The translations under genes and the position numbers were made by a program. Under the pieces are notes generated by a model. The model ran no database searches and was not told where the DNA came from. It saw only the letters and a list, made by a program, of their open reading frames with translations. A stretch of 64,000 bases of DNA from Rhodanobacter sp. AS-Z3 (GTDB lineage: Bacteria > Pseudomonadota > Gammaproteobacteria > Xanthomonadales > Rhodanobacteraceae): the NCBI RefSeq assembly GCF_029224025.1, contig NZ_CP119392.1, positions 328,501 through 392,500 of the forward strand, given 5' to 3'. Below, piece by piece: positions 8,107-17,894 of this stretch. Each line of letters starts with the position of its first letter. The stretch's first letter is position 1.

Positions 8107-9308
8107 GACTTGCTCCCTTTAATTGACGACCCACCCAGCATTTTCGAGGTTCGACGGTGTAGTGCATCTCGCACGCGTCGCCCGTTTTCCCATAGAGACG
8201 GCATCGGATCCTCCCAACGCCACAGTGCATCGGTCACACGACTGCCACGCGGATAGCCTTGCATGAGCGACTGGCCCTGTGCCGCCGCTGACTGCATATC
8301 CTCGGAGCGCACCCGCCAGACCACCGGGCGGTCGTTCAAAACAGGTTCGGGGACAACATGATCGAGCTCGGAACACCACGCCGCATACGGCAGATTGACA
8401 CCATTCAAGGTTGCCACTTCTTCCTGATAGTCCGTGCGCCCCACCGTAGGCTCCACCATCAGGAATTCGTTGGTGCGCACGTCGCGCTTGTATTCCATGC
8501 TGGCCATGCCGATAACGCCCGCGGCCTGAAAGAATTCTGCAGTCATGGCGGAGAGCTTTTCATGGACTTCCGGGGCAGACACGCAGCTCGCGGTGCCGCC
8601 AACCTGCGGTGGCCATGAACGGATTTTTTGGCCCGTGAATGACGCGACGACGCGCCCCTGGCGCCCGACGTACTGCAGGCAAAAGTAGATGCTTGAATCC
8701 GGCCCCTCGATCCACTCCTGCACAACCACATCGGACATGACCGTCAGAATGCGGCGAATCAACTCAGCCGCAGCTTCAGCACTATCCGCGCGATAAGCTT
8801 TCTTGAACTGCCTGGAATATTCGGTGTGTCGCACGCCGGGCTTGATCACCACCGGATAACGCAGGCTCTCGATCGCCGGAAGATCCGCCAGCGAGCAGAC
8901 GTGGACCAGTGGTGGAATGGGACTACCTAGTCGTTCGGCGAGACGTTGAAAGCCTTCCTTGTGTTGCAGTGCATCCACCAAGCCGATGGTCGGCAGACTG
9001 AAACGGTACAGAGCGGATAATTGGTCGCGATGGTGCGAAACCGTCTTGACGCTTTCCTCCTGAGTCAGGAACAACACTGGACGCGTGCCTGCAAAGTGCG
9101 TCGTGGCGATGTATGTCAATTCTTCAACCAGCGTCTCCCCATGCAGGGAACGCACCATCACCGGCTTTGCAGCACGGGTATGCATTTCCGGGCGTCGCGC
9201 GTCGGAATCCAACAACCAGACCGGCACGCCCGCACTGGCCAGACTGCGTGCCACGCCCACACCGTTGATTCCGGCACCCAGCACCACGGCTGGTGTATTA
9301 ACGGCCAT
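8103..9308 (-). CDS. ATP-grasp ligase-like protein of EPS locus
   Basis: 401 residues; ATG at 9308 has a strong AGGAGG site and overlaps the previous gene by 11 bp. The N-terminus VVLGAGINGVGVARSLASAG is a pre-ATP-grasp nucleotide fold. Residues about 120-330 show ATP-grasp features: YPVVIKPG, VVVQEWIEGPDSSIYF, and NEFLMVEPTVGRTDYQ, where the Glu would bind metal. The family forms acyl-phosphates and joins them to an amine or thiol. Coupled in tandem with the toroid gene, it may attach an amino-acid-like substituent to an EPS sugar; that is inference. Confidence 0.78.
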   Translation of the reverse strand: MAVNTPAVVLGAGINGVGVARSLASAGVPVWLLDSDARRPEMHTRAAKPVMVRSLHGETLVEELTYIATTHFAGTRPVLFLTQEESVKTVSHHRDQLSALYRFSLPTIGLVDALQHKEGFQRLAERLGSPIPPLVHVCSLADLPAIESLRYPVVIKPGVRHTEYSRQFKKAYRADSAEAAAELIRRILTVMSDVVVQEWIEGPDSSIYFCLQYVGRQGRVVASFTGQKIRSWPPQVGGTASCVSAPEVHEKLSAMTAEFFQAAGVIGMASMEYKRDVRTNEFLMVEPTVGRTDYQEEVATLNGVNLPYAAWCSELDHVVPEPVLNDRPVVWRVRSEDMQSAAAQGQSLMQGYPRGSRVTDALWRWEDPMPSLWENGRRVRDALHRRTSKMLGGSSIKGSKS

Positions 9309-10599
9309 CAGATCCTCCTCGCCTCAGCCGGGCACGCTCTAGCGCATGGGCATAAACCTCACGGTAGCGTGCTGCACTTGCTTGCCAGTTGCGCTCGTTG
9401 GCGACATACGCCTGTCCATTGGCGATGACTTCAGGCCAAGCCTCCGGAGTCTGCAATTGCTTGATCAGGCAACGCGCCAGCGCCTCAAACGAACCGGCCG
9501 GAAAGAGGTGTCCATTGTGACTGTCGCGTATCAACTCCTTGTGGCCACCCACATCCGAGGCCACGACCAGTTTGCCCATGGCCATCGCCTCAAGCGGTTT
9601 GAGCGGCGTCACCAGATCGGTCAGCCGCATCGATGTCCGGGGATAGACCATCACATCCATGGCGCTGTAGTAACGCGTCATTTCACTGTGCGGCACGCGG
9701 CCGGTGAAGTGCACGACATGATCCAGACCAAGCTCAGCCGCGAGGGCGCGCAGAGCAGCCTCCTGGGGCCCACCACCCAGCAACAACAGGCGCGCTTTCG
9801 GTACCGCACTGATCACAGCAGGCATGGCGCGCAGCAGCAGATCCAGCCCTTCGTAGGCATAGAACGAGCCGGCAAACCCCAGCGTGTTGCCACGCGTGAG
9901 TCCGTATTGCTGCAGCAATTGCGGATCGGCGGTTGCCGTGAAGCGGAACTCGGATAGATTCACCGCGTTGGGGATCACCGTGATCTTGTCGGCAGCAATG
10001 CCGCGCTTCAACATGTCGCCGCGCAAGCCGTCACAAATGGTGGTCACGGCATCTGCCCGCTTCAACGCCCGAGTCTCCAGCGCCCTCGTCAAACGGTATC
10101 GTGGTCCCCATTCGCGCGCCGTGCCCTGATCGACTGCCGCATCTTCCCAGAACGCACGAACTTCATAGACCACCGGAATGCCAGTGGAACGACCCACTGC
10201 AAGCGCCGGCAGCGCGTTCAGCACCGGCGAGTGCGCGTGAATGATGTCGGGGCGAACTGCTTCCACCACTTCAGTCAGCCGCGCCTGCAACGCACGCATC
10301 AGGTAGCGGTATTCCACGATGGGCAACTTCGACAGCAGTCCCGATGCTGGCGGCGTGCGATGAAAAGTCCATTCGTCGATATGTTCCTCGCGCTGCTGAC
10401 CACTCCCCTGCTTGGGACCGGTCACGTGGAACGTCTGCCATCCCATGGCGCGTTGCTGGCCAAGGATGGAAAGCGTGCGAAACGTATATCCGCTATGCAG
10501 CGGCAACGAATGATCAAGCACGTGCAGGATGCGCAACGGCCGGTCTGTGGCCGTTGATTGGGTAACGTGGTTGGGTAAAACGTCCAATGTGTCACTCAT
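9298..10599 (-). CDS. Exosortase A-associated glycosyltransferase, GT4
   Basis: 433 residues. The N-terminal LRILHVLDHSLPLHSGYTF and the following RTLSILGQQRAMGW fit the PEP-CTERM/exosortase A-associated glycosyltransferase of the Daro_2409 type. GT4 donor-site features: LGFAGSFYAYEGLD, LLLLGGGPQEAALR, and TPLKPLEAMAMGKLVVASDVG, which includes the E-x7-E element. ATG at 10599 overlaps the upstream stop (ATGA). It likely transfers a sugar onto the undecaprenyl-linked intermediate in the cytoplasm. Linkage and donor are not readable. Confidence 0.9.
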   Translation of the reverse strand: MSDTLDVLPNHVTQSTATDRPLRILHVLDHSLPLHSGYTFRTLSILGQQRAMGWQTFHVTGPKQGSGQQREEHIDEWTFHRTPPASGLLSKLPIVEYRYLMRALQARLTEVVEAVRPDIIHAHSPVLNALPALAVGRSTGIPVVYEVRAFWEDAAVDQGTAREWGPRYRLTRALETRALKRADAVTTICDGLRGDMLKRGIAADKITVIPNAVNLSEFRFTATADPQLLQQYGLTRGNTLGFAGSFYAYEGLDLLLRAMPAVISAVPKARLLLLGGGPQEAALRALAAELGLDHVVHFTGRVPHSEMTRYYSAMDVMVYPRTSMRLTDLVTPLKPLEAMAMGKLVVASDVGGHKELIRDSHNGHLFPAGSFEALARCLIKQLQTPEAWPEVIANGQAYVANERNWQASAARYREVYAHALERARLRRGGSDGR

Positions 10600-11906
10600 G
10601 CTGCTGATCCCGTTTTTGCATCGTCAGCACCCGGCGAGAGCACGCGCGCATACAACGCGCATTGTGCCTCGATAACAGGCTGCCATCCGAGGCACTCTGC
10701 AAATTGTCGCGTGACGGCCCGATCGGGCTGGCGCGCCTGCAACGTATTCCATGCTCGCACCAGTGATTCCGGACTGCGTTCTCGCATCAATTCCCCCGCT
10801 TCGGGAGCCGTGATCAATTCGGGTATGCCGCCAACTGGCGTGGCCACCACCGGCGTGCCGCACGCCATCGCCTCAAGCACTACGTTGGGCATGCCTTCGC
10901 GGCTGGAGGCGAGCATCATCACATCGGCTGCATTGTAGTAATCGCACAAATTCGTCTTGGGAATGGCCCCCAGGAAACGAACTCGCGTAGCCAGACCAAG
11001 TCGTTCGGCCAGCCCCAGCAAGCTGTGATGCTCTGGTCCATCGCCAGCGATCAACAGCGTGGTATCCGGCACCTGCGCGAGCGCTTTGATGACGATGTCT
11101 ACACCCTTCAGTTCAACCAGATTACCCACGGTCAACCAGACTGACCCCTGCAAACCCATGCTGGCTCGTATCCCGGCACGCTCGCGCGGCGCAAAACATG
11201 CGAGGTCAACACCGTTGCGTAAAACCGTAACCTTCTCGGGATTCGCGCCAAGGGCGATCAATCCGTCTTTCAGCGATTGCGACACAGTCAGCATGGCTGC
11301 CGCACATCGTGCGGCTTCCTGGATCTGCCGCCGCGGTCGGCGGAAGCGCGGTATCCAGGTGACATCGCTGCCGCGTGCGGTGATCGTTACCGGTTTGCCG
11401 ACGGCTGCACCCAGGCGTGCAGCCGCCACACCGTCGGGATAGAAATAGTGCGCGTCGATAAGATCGAATTCGTTGCCTTCGGCCTGCAGTTTCCGCAACA
11501 TCGGAAGTAGCGCGCGATACATCAAGAACGGCGCGATGCTCATGCCGATTTTTGGAAGTACCGGATAGCGAGGATGCAGAATCTTGATGCCGTGGCGTTC
11601 TTCGACGTCAGGTACCGCGGCGTATTTTGCGTATGCCCCGAACGCTGGATTTCGGAAGGGAAACCAGGGTACTGGCGCGATGACGGTGGCGGCAATGCGA
11701 CCGGAAGCCACCAGGTGACGCAAGCGTTCTTCGACAAATACGCCGTGGCGCGGCTGTATGGCGTTCGGATACAGACTGCTGAGCACCAACAGGCGAATCT
11801 TGCGTTCGCCGAATTGTTTGACCTCGACACCCGCTTGCGACGCGCTCACCGGTGTCGCCACCGGCAGCGTCCCGGCAGCAGCGGCGTGGGTCGTCACCAC
11901 CGTCAC
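10596..11906 (-). CDS. Glycosyltransferase, GT4
   Basis: 436 residues from GTG at 11906, chosen because CGGAG lies about 7 bp upstream and because a longer frame to 12032 would run about 90 bp into the amidotransferase gene. The first 35 residues are Ala/Thr-rich and may be partly untranslated; the conserved domain starts at IRLLVLSSLYPN. Motifs: LIDAHYFYPDGVAAARLG, TITARGSDVTWIPR, NGVDLACFAP, LLIAGDGPEH, and EGMPNVVLEAMACGTPVVAT (E-x7-E). A standard retaining GT4 of the EPS assembly line, between two other EPS genes with a 4-bp downstream overlap. Confidence 0.87.
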   Translation of the reverse strand: MTVVTTHAAAAGTLPVATPVSASQAGVEVKQFGERKIRLLVLSSLYPNAIQPRHGVFVEERLRHLVASGRIAATVIAPVPWFPFRNPAFGAYAKYAAVPDVEERHGIKILHPRYPVLPKIGMSIAPFLMYRALLPMLRKLQAEGNEFDLIDAHYFYPDGVAAARLGAAVGKPVTITARGSDVTWIPRFRRPRRQIQEAARCAAAMLTVSQSLKDGLIALGANPEKVTVLRNGVDLACFAPRERAGIRASMGLQGSVWLTVGNLVELKGVDIVIKALAQVPDTTLLIAGDGPEHHSLLGLAERLGLATRVRFLGAIPKTNLCDYYNAADVMMLASSREGMPNVVLEAMACGTPVVATPVGGIPELITAPEAGELMRERSPESLVRAWNTLQARQPDRAVTRQFAECLGWQPVIEAQCALYARVLSPGADDAKTGSAA

Positions 11907-11940
11907 GACAAGACTCCGTGCGGCAACAAAAACCGGCAAC

Positions 11941-13890
11941 TCATGCCAATGATCCGGCCGGCGAGACCTTGCTCGGCGGCTGGGCTGGAGTCGCCACAGC
12001 GGGCTCCTGCATACGGCGCAGGAACGCATCAAGCATCAGCAGGCTCCACAGCGTCGCGCTGTGATCGCGCCGTCCTTCCGTGTGCTCCCGCACCAGCTTG
12101 CCCAGCATGTTCGGATCGAAATATCCGGACCTGGCCACGGCGCCATCGAGTAGCGCATCGCGAACACGCTTTGCCAGCGGTCCCCGCAGCCATGCCGCCA
12201 GCGGCACGCTGAAACCCATCTTGGTTCGATAGAGCACGTCATGCGGCAAATCGGCTTCAAGCGCCTTCTTGAAAATGTACTTGCCGATGCCGCCTTTGAG
12301 CTTCAACGCGGGCGGCAATGAGGAAGCCCATTCAACCATCCGATGATCGAGTAGCGGCACGCGCACTTCGAGGCTGTTCGCCATGCTCGCGCGATCGACC
12401 TTGGTCAGGATGTCACCAGGAAGCCAGGTCTTGAGGTCCAGGTATTGCGCCAGCGACAGCGGATGTTGAGTCGGCGCGTGCTGCGCATGGCCACGAAACA
12501 CCGAGAGTGCGTTGTAACCCTGAAGTTCGCTTTTGAAAGAATCGCTGTAGAGCTGCTGACGCATCGCTGTCGAGGTGATGCTGACACTGCGGAAATAGGC
12601 TTCCACATCGTCACAGGCCAGCGCCTGGAACGTGGTTTTGGCGCGCAGCGGACGCGGCGCCCAATCCGCCTTGGGATAGATCTTTCCCAATAGTCCGAAC
12701 AGCGGCTTTCGCACCGCCAGTGGCAGACGCGCGCGCAAGGCACTTTCCCACGCGTGCAGGCGATAGCGCCGGTAGCCGGCGAAATTCTCGTCACCGCCGT
12801 CACCGGAGAGCGCGACCGTGACGTGCTTGCGCGCCAGTTGGCAGACGCGCCACGTGGGCAGCGCAGAGCTGTCGGCGAACGGTTCGTCGTACATGCCGGC
12901 CAGCATGTCCAGAAAATCGTAATCCTCGGAACTGACGCGCTCTTCGAAGTGCCGCGTGTTCAGGTGCTTGGCGACCTGTCGCGCATAGGCGGTTTCATCA
13001 AACCCGGCATGGTCAAATCCGATGGAACAGGTATTGACCGGTTCGGCGGCTATCCGAGTCATGCTGGCAACGACAGCGCTGGAATCCACGCCACCGGAAA
13101 GAAATGCGCCGAGCGGCACGTCGGCGACCATCTGGCTGGATACGGCATCGTCCAGCAGCGCGCGCAGTTTTGCGGATGCCTCGGCTTCACCCATGCGCGG
13201 ATCGGTATTGAATGGGACGTCCCAATACTGATGGGTCAGCGGCACCGGTTCGCCCGCATGCCAGCTCAGCCAGTGTCCCGGCGGCAGCTTGAAGATGCCC
13301 TGATAGATGCACTTGGGATCGGGCACGTAGCCAAACGCCAGATAGTCTTCCAGCGCCTGCGGGTCGAGCTTGCGTTCAAGCTCGGGGTGCGCCAGCAAGC
13401 CCTTCAGTTCGGAAGCAAACACCAGGTCGCCGGCTTGGGTGAAGCCGTAATGGAGTGGCTTGATACCGATCTGATCGCGCGCCAGCAAGACCCGCTGGGT
13501 GCGCATGTTCCAGATGGCAAACGCAAACATGCCGACGAAGCGTGACAAGCACGCCTCCCCCCATTGTTGCCACGCGCGTAAAACAACTTCGGTATCGCCA
13601 TGACTGGCGAAGACGATACCCAGCGCTTCCAATTCCGCCCTGAGCGATACGAAGTTGTACAACTCGCCGTTGTAGATAAGCGCCAGACCGGCCTGCTCAT
13701 CCACCATCGGTTGCTGGCCGTGGGTCAGATCAATGATCGACAAGCGGCGATGCGCCAGCCCCACACCTTCGGCCAGATAGATGCCGGCTTCGTCGGGGCC
13801 GCGATGACGTTGCACGTCACGCATCGCCAGCAGCGTCTGCTCATCCGGATGGCCCTGGTGACCCAACACGATTCCTGCCAGACCGCACAT
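11941..13890 (-). CDS. Exosortase A-associated amidotransferase (asparagine synthase-like)
   Basis: 649 residues. Complete glutaminase domain: MCGLAGIV with Cys2, RHRGPDEAG (29-37), and IYNGELYNF (72-80). The synthetase domain carries PP-loop SGGVDSS (265-271). This is the amidotransferase 1 type found in exosortase A systems. Expected activity: glutamine-dependent amidation of a carboxylate, presumably a uronic acid or modified sugar of the EPS. Unlike the gene at 2467, both active sites are intact. It starts one base after the preceding glycosyltransferase gene's stop and belongs to the same operon. Confidence 0.92.
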   Translation of the reverse strand: MCGLAGIVLGHQGHPDEQTLLAMRDVQRHRGPDEAGIYLAEGVGLAHRRLSIIDLTHGQQPMVDEQAGLALIYNGELYNFVSLRAELEALGIVFASHGDTEVVLRAWQQWGEACLSRFVGMFAFAIWNMRTQRVLLARDQIGIKPLHYGFTQAGDLVFASELKGLLAHPELERKLDPQALEDYLAFGYVPDPKCIYQGIFKLPPGHWLSWHAGEPVPLTHQYWDVPFNTDPRMGEAEASAKLRALLDDAVSSQMVADVPLGAFLSGGVDSSAVVASMTRIAAEPVNTCSIGFDHAGFDETAYARQVAKHLNTRHFEERVSSEDYDFLDMLAGMYDEPFADSSALPTWRVCQLARKHVTVALSGDGGDENFAGYRRYRLHAWESALRARLPLAVRKPLFGLLGKIYPKADWAPRPLRAKTTFQALACDDVEAYFRSVSITSTAMRQQLYSDSFKSELQGYNALSVFRGHAQHAPTQHPLSLAQYLDLKTWLPGDILTKVDRASMANSLEVRVPLLDHRMVEWASSLPPALKLKGGIGKYIFKKALEADLPHDVLYRTKMGFSVPLAAWLRGPLAKRVRDALLDGAVARSGYFDPNMLGKLVREHTEGRRDHSATLWSLLMLDAFLRRMQEPAVATPAQPPSKVSPAGSLA

Positions 13891-13891
13891 C

Positions 13892-15082
13892 TCAACTCTC
13901 CTTGTGCTCAGCCAGCCCGGACACGATACGCGAAGCCGTCGTATGTGACCGACGACCGAGCAGGCCGTCGTACAACGCGACGTATGCGGCGACCATGGCG
14001 TTCAAACTGAATTTTTCGGCGACCCGAGCGATGCCCGCATCGCCATGCCGCCGACGCAAGGTGGCGTCTGCAACATAGGTGCTCATGGCCGCAGCCAAGG
14101 CGCGTGGATCGCTGGCCGGTACCAGCGTGCCGGTTACCTGGTCTTCAACCACCGAGGCAATGCCACCGACCTTGGTTGCAACTACCGGCAGCCCGGCTGC
14201 CATGGCTTCCATCAAGGTGACCGGCATGCCCTCGGCGATGGACGACAGCACAAACACATCAGATTCGGCCAGCAGTTCTGCCACGTCGTTGCGATTGCCG
14301 AGCAGGCGCACCGCATCCACCAAGCCCAGTTCAACAATTTGTCGTTCCAGGGCCTCGCGCTGTGGCCCCGCTCCGGCGATGATCAAGCGGCAGGAAGGAT
14401 AGCCGGCTTCTTCACGCAGATACTTGAACGCCGTGATCAAGCCGGCTTGATCTTTGACTTTGTCGAGCCGCGCAACATGTGCGATGAGCACGCTTTCCGG
14501 CGGCGCAAAGTCGCCCAGCAAACGACGTGGCGCAAACGCGACGCGCGGCTCATCGAACGCCATGGCGTCAATGCCGTTCGCGATATAGACAACCTTGGAT
14601 GGTCGAATCCGCGCATGATCGACAAGCCAGCTCTGCAGGTCGGCAGACACGGCAACGTAGCGATCAATCAACGGTGCCATCCAGCGACGCAGCCGCAGGT
14701 ACGTGGGATTTTCACCTTGCGGATCAGTCGCATCCCGTCCGTGTTCGGCGTGGACCAGGTGACGGACACCGGCGAGCTTCACGGCCAACGCCATATCCAG
14801 AGTGCCGATGTTATAGGTCTGCACCAGATCCGGTTTCAGCGCGCGCAGTGCGCGCCACAGTCGTCCATGGCAGGCCCAATCCTTGCCCGGCTTCTTTTCG
14901 AGCGACACGCACTCGGTAACCACGCCTTCGATTTCGTCGCGCAAAGCGCCAAAGCCGGTCAAGGCAATCACGGCGTGCCGATAGCGATCAGCAGTCGCAT
15001 TGATCAGCGAAACCACGATGCGCTCCATGCCACCGGTATCCAGCCGGTAGAGCACGTGCACGATCAAGGGCTTCTCTTTCAC
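13892..15082 (-). CDS. Exosortase A-associated sugar transferase, GT4 (stp2-like)
   Basis: 396 residues from GTG at 15082, whose GTGA overlaps the exosortase stop; a longer frame to 15316 would lie inside the exosortase gene. N-terminus IVHVLYRLDTGGMERIVVSL is characteristic of the second PEP-CTERM/EpsH-associated sugar transferase. Further motifs: LVHAEHGRDATDP, YIANGIDAMAF, LIIAGAGPQREAL, and EGMPVTLMEAMAAGLPVVAT (E-x7-E). Cytoplasmic EPS glycosyltransferase, translationally coupled to xrtA. Confidence 0.92.
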   Translation of the reverse strand: MKEKPLIVHVLYRLDTGGMERIVVSLINATADRYRHAVIALTGFGALRDEIEGVVTECVSLEKKPGKDWACHGRLWRALRALKPDLVQTYNIGTLDMALAVKLAGVRHLVHAEHGRDATDPQGENPTYLRLRRWMAPLIDRYVAVSADLQSWLVDHARIRPSKVVYIANGIDAMAFDEPRVAFAPRRLLGDFAPPESVLIAHVARLDKVKDQAGLITAFKYLREEAGYPSCRLIIAGAGPQREALERQIVELGLVDAVRLLGNRNDVAELLAESDVFVLSSIAEGMPVTLMEAMAAGLPVVATKVGGIASVVEDQVTGTLVPASDPRALAAAMSTYVADATLRRRHGDAGIARVAEKFSLNAMVAAYVALYDGLLGRRSHTTASRIVSGLAEHKES

Positions 15083-16653
15083 GGCTTGTTCTCGGCGGCG
15101 GCGGGTGCATGCGTGGTCTGCGGCTCGACCATGGTTTGCGCCGGAAGCGCTTGCGCAAAGGCACGCAGGTTCGCCTGCACTCGCTCGACACCGCCGGCGC
15201 CAACCGACGATGACAATGCCCACACCGAGGATTGCGGCACATCCCCTCGCAGCACGTCCCACGCTTGCAGCAACTTGGTGACCATCGGTGAGCGGGTGCA
15301 GCGCTGGTCCACGCAATACCAGAACCAGACGAGCCGCGAATCAGTCTCGCCACTCAGCCGCAATTCGCCGGCGGTCAGAGCTCGCCCATCGGCCAGAAGG
15401 ATCGGACGGCTGGCGCTACTGAGTATGTGCGCCCGCGTCGAGTCGAAGAGCTGGTTTTCGAAGGTGATCAAGGTGTGCCCGCGACGCGGCTTGCCGGTGT
15501 AGACGGCATGGAACAGCTCGACCACCTGATCTCCAGTGTTCGCGCGATAAGCTGCCTTTACCTGTCCGGCCGCCCCGCTGAAGTTCGGGTGCCAGTTGTC
15601 TGCTGCCGCTTGCGCCGCACTCCAGCCTGCAAGGTTCGGCGCGGTCACCTGCAGCTCGCCCACCGGCGTGGGCAACGAGACGCTGGCTGCCAATACCGGG
15701 CCAATGATCAACAGCACGATCACGGCCGGCCAAACCGTCATGCGCGGGCCGGTCGGCCTGCTGTCATTGGCAGAAGCTGGCTCACGCGCGTCCACGGGGT
15801 CGCGGAAAAACCAGCCGACCAGCAACAACAACACCAGCACCGTGCCGAAGAACTGCCAGCCGAAAATCAGGTGGTCCAGCCCGGTCGCGTAATGCAGGCC
15901 CCAGGTGTCGCCGATCAAGATGGTGAAATACACGCGCAGGCCGTTTGCAATGATTGGCACGATGGCGGCCAGCAGCACAAACACCACGCGCTTTCGCCAG
16001 CGCTGGTACATCAAGTAGGCATACAGACAACCGAGTGCGCCGCAGGCGATGAAGAATTTCACGCCGCTGCAAGCATCCGCCACCATCCAGGTTGCCGCCG
16101 GCGTGGTGATCTCCCTGCCGTTGAGCAGCGCCGGCGTGCCGGTCAAGCCCAGCGCGTGCACCGCGAAATGCGCGGTGATGTCCTGCAAGGGACCCACCAG
16201 TCCATCACCCCACGGCACCGCGAAAACCACCAGATAGGCGAGCGGGAAGGCCAACACCCACAGCGCTCGCCAACCCCAGCACCCCAGTACCAGCGCGGGA
16301 ATCAACGCCACTATCGCCACATGCTGCAAAAGATTGACGTCAAGCAGATGGCCGGCGTACCAGACAAACACCAGACCCGCTACCGCAAGCAAACCCCATG
16401 CACTGGGCATGGGTGGATGGGCGCGCACTTTGCCGCGCAGATCGAACGCTACCCACAGGCTCAAGGGCGGAATCAGGAACGCGTACTGGTAGGTGCCGTC
16501 GTGATCCCAGACTGACACCAGCGAGACCACCGCCTGCCAGTAGCAGAACAGCAAGACGGCAACCGCAAGGCCGAACGCGACGGTGGCCAGGGTCCAGCCG
16601 GAAATGCCCGTGGTACGGGCGGCATTGTCGGGCGGCACGTGATTCACGGGCAT
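15079..16653 (-). CDS. xrtA: Exosortase A fused to an EpsI domain
   Basis: 524 residues. Residues 20-280 form the 8-helix exosortase with the catalytic triad C195 (ADACSGVKF), R240 (ANGLRVY) and H261 (GLDHLIFGW). After a short linker (PVDAREPASANDSRPTG) and another membrane segment, residues about 320-520 are a periplasmic EpsI-like domain (PNFSGAAGQVKAAYR, VELFHAVYTG, SRLVWFWYCVD). Exosortase A cleaves PEP-CTERM tails after membrane translocation; EpsI is usually a separate gene or a fusion as here. No PEP-CTERM protein is recognised in this window, so substrates are encoded elsewhere. ATG at 16653 overlaps the preceding gene by 10 bp. Confidence 0.95.
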   Translation of the reverse strand: MPVNHVPPDNAARTTGISGWTLATVAFGLAVAVLLFCYWQAVVSLVSVWDHDGTYQYAFLIPPLSLWVAFDLRGKVRAHPPMPSAWGLLAVAGLVFVWYAGHLLDVNLLQHVAIVALIPALVLGCWGWRALWVLAFPLAYLVVFAVPWGDGLVGPLQDITAHFAVHALGLTGTPALLNGREITTPAATWMVADACSGVKFFIACGALGCLYAYLMYQRWRKRVVFVLLAAIVPIIANGLRVYFTILIGDTWGLHYATGLDHLIFGWQFFGTVLVLLLLVGWFFRDPVDAREPASANDSRPTGPRMTVWPAVIVLLIIGPVLAASVSLPTPVGELQVTAPNLAGWSAAQAAADNWHPNFSGAAGQVKAAYRANTGDQVVELFHAVYTGKPRRGHTLITFENQLFDSTRAHILSSASRPILLADGRALTAGELRLSGETDSRLVWFWYCVDQRCTRSPMVTKLLQAWDVLRGDVPQSSVWALSSSVGAGGVERVQANLRAFAQALPAQTMVEPQTTHAPAAAENKP

Positions 16654-17891
16654 ACCTCCAAACCGGCAGTGCCGCCAGTATGGACGGCGGCGGCGGGCAC
16701 TGCATCGGCGAGCACCCGTTCGTAAGTGTCCAGATTGCCGACCCAGTCAAAGCGCGACAGCACCAGTGCGCGGGCCGCCGGCACGCGCGTGATCTCCGGC
16801 ATGCCCAACCAACGCAGTGCTTCGGTGGCCATGTCCGCGGGCGAGTCGCTGATGCAACCCTGCCGTCCTTCAAAATCTTCGATGCCCTCCCACGCTTCCG
16901 GTGTTGCCAGCACGACCTTCTCCATGGCCAGCGCTTCCAGCACCTTGTTCTGAATACCGCGCGCAATACGCAACGGCGCCGCTACGGCATGCGCGTGTGC
17001 CACGTATGGCCGTACATCGTCGACGCGCCCGGTCACGGTAATGCCTTCGATCTGCGCCAAGGCATGGACGGCCGCGGTCGGCTTGCTACCCACGATGTAG
17101 AAGCGCGCACCCGGGCAGCGAGAAATAACCTGCGGCCAGACTTCGCGCGCGAACCATTGCACCGCGTGAACGTTGGCGCGGTAATCCATCGCACCAACGA
17201 ACACCACGACCTGCTCGGCTGAGCGGTAAGGGTTCGCGTGCGTCTGCGCGGGGTCCCAATACGCGCCGTCGACACCATTGGGAATGCCATGGATCTTGGC
17301 GGCAGCGCCAGGCACCTGCTTGCGAAAGAATGCCGCTTCCGTTTCCGAGACCAGCACGCTGGCGTCAAACGCTTCGGCCACCGCGCGCTCGAACTGGGCC
17401 AGTCGCCTGGCTTCGCGCTGATAAATCATGCGCTTGACGCCGCGATGGGCGTGCGCGTATTGCCGCCACTTGTCCGAATCCACATCGACGAAATCCATGA
17501 TCCGCCGCAGTTCGGAGTGTTCCATCACGAGCGGCGCCACGCCGGACGAATAGCACACCACCAAGTCAATCTTGTGCTCGGCCAACAGGCCTTCGATCCA
17601 GCGCCTCATCACACGGTCGCGGTAAGCGCCGATCGTCAGCGGCTCACCCCGGAGCAACGAACCCAGCGCCCGCCAACGCACTGACCAGGGCGACAACGGT
17701 CGCACACAGACCTCGGCGCAAAGGCTCTCGACCGGCGCAAGGTACTGCCAATCGTGAGGATCATCCACGAAGGTGCCGAGGTACACGCGATAGTGTTCTG
17801 CGAGCCGGCGCAAAACATGGAACGAGCGAATTTTGTCGCCCTTGCTGGGCGGCCAGGGCAGGCGGTGACAGAGCAACAGTACCGAGCGCAT
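16644..17891 (-). CDS. Exosortase A-associated sugar transferase, GT4 (stp1-like)
   Basis: 415 residues. N-terminus LLLCHRLPWPPSKGDKIRSF followed by HVLRRLAEHYRVYLGTFVDD is the signature of the first PEP-CTERM/EpsH-associated sugar transferase. Donor-site features: VVFVGAMDYRANVHAVQWFA, ARFYIVGSKPT, and RGIQNKVLEALAMEKVVLAT. Located between the FemAB-like gene (3-bp gap) and xrtA (10-bp overlap). Cytoplasmic, acting on the lipid-linked repeat; sugar not determinable. Confidence 0.92.
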   Translation of the reverse strand: MRSVLLLCHRLPWPPSKGDKIRSFHVLRRLAEHYRVYLGTFVDDPHDWQYLAPVESLCAEVCVRPLSPWSVRWRALGSLLRGEPLTIGAYRDRVMRRWIEGLLAEHKIDLVVCYSSGVAPLVMEHSELRRIMDFVDVDSDKWRQYAHAHRGVKRMIYQREARRLAQFERAVAEAFDASVLVSETEAAFFRKQVPGAAAKIHGIPNGVDGAYWDPAQTHANPYRSAEQVVVFVGAMDYRANVHAVQWFAREVWPQVISRCPGARFYIVGSKPTAAVHALAQIEGITVTGRVDDVRPYVAHAHAVAAPLRIARGIQNKVLEALAMEKVVLATPEAWEGIEDFEGRQGCISDSPADMATEALRWLGMPEITRVPAARALVLSRFDWVGNLDTYERVLADAVPAAAVHTGGTAGLEVCP

Positions 17892-17894
17892 GCG

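Noticed and set aside
14045..15502. 485-codon plus-strand frame across the stp2 and xrtA genes
   Set aside because: Antisense to two recognised genes and without any domain.
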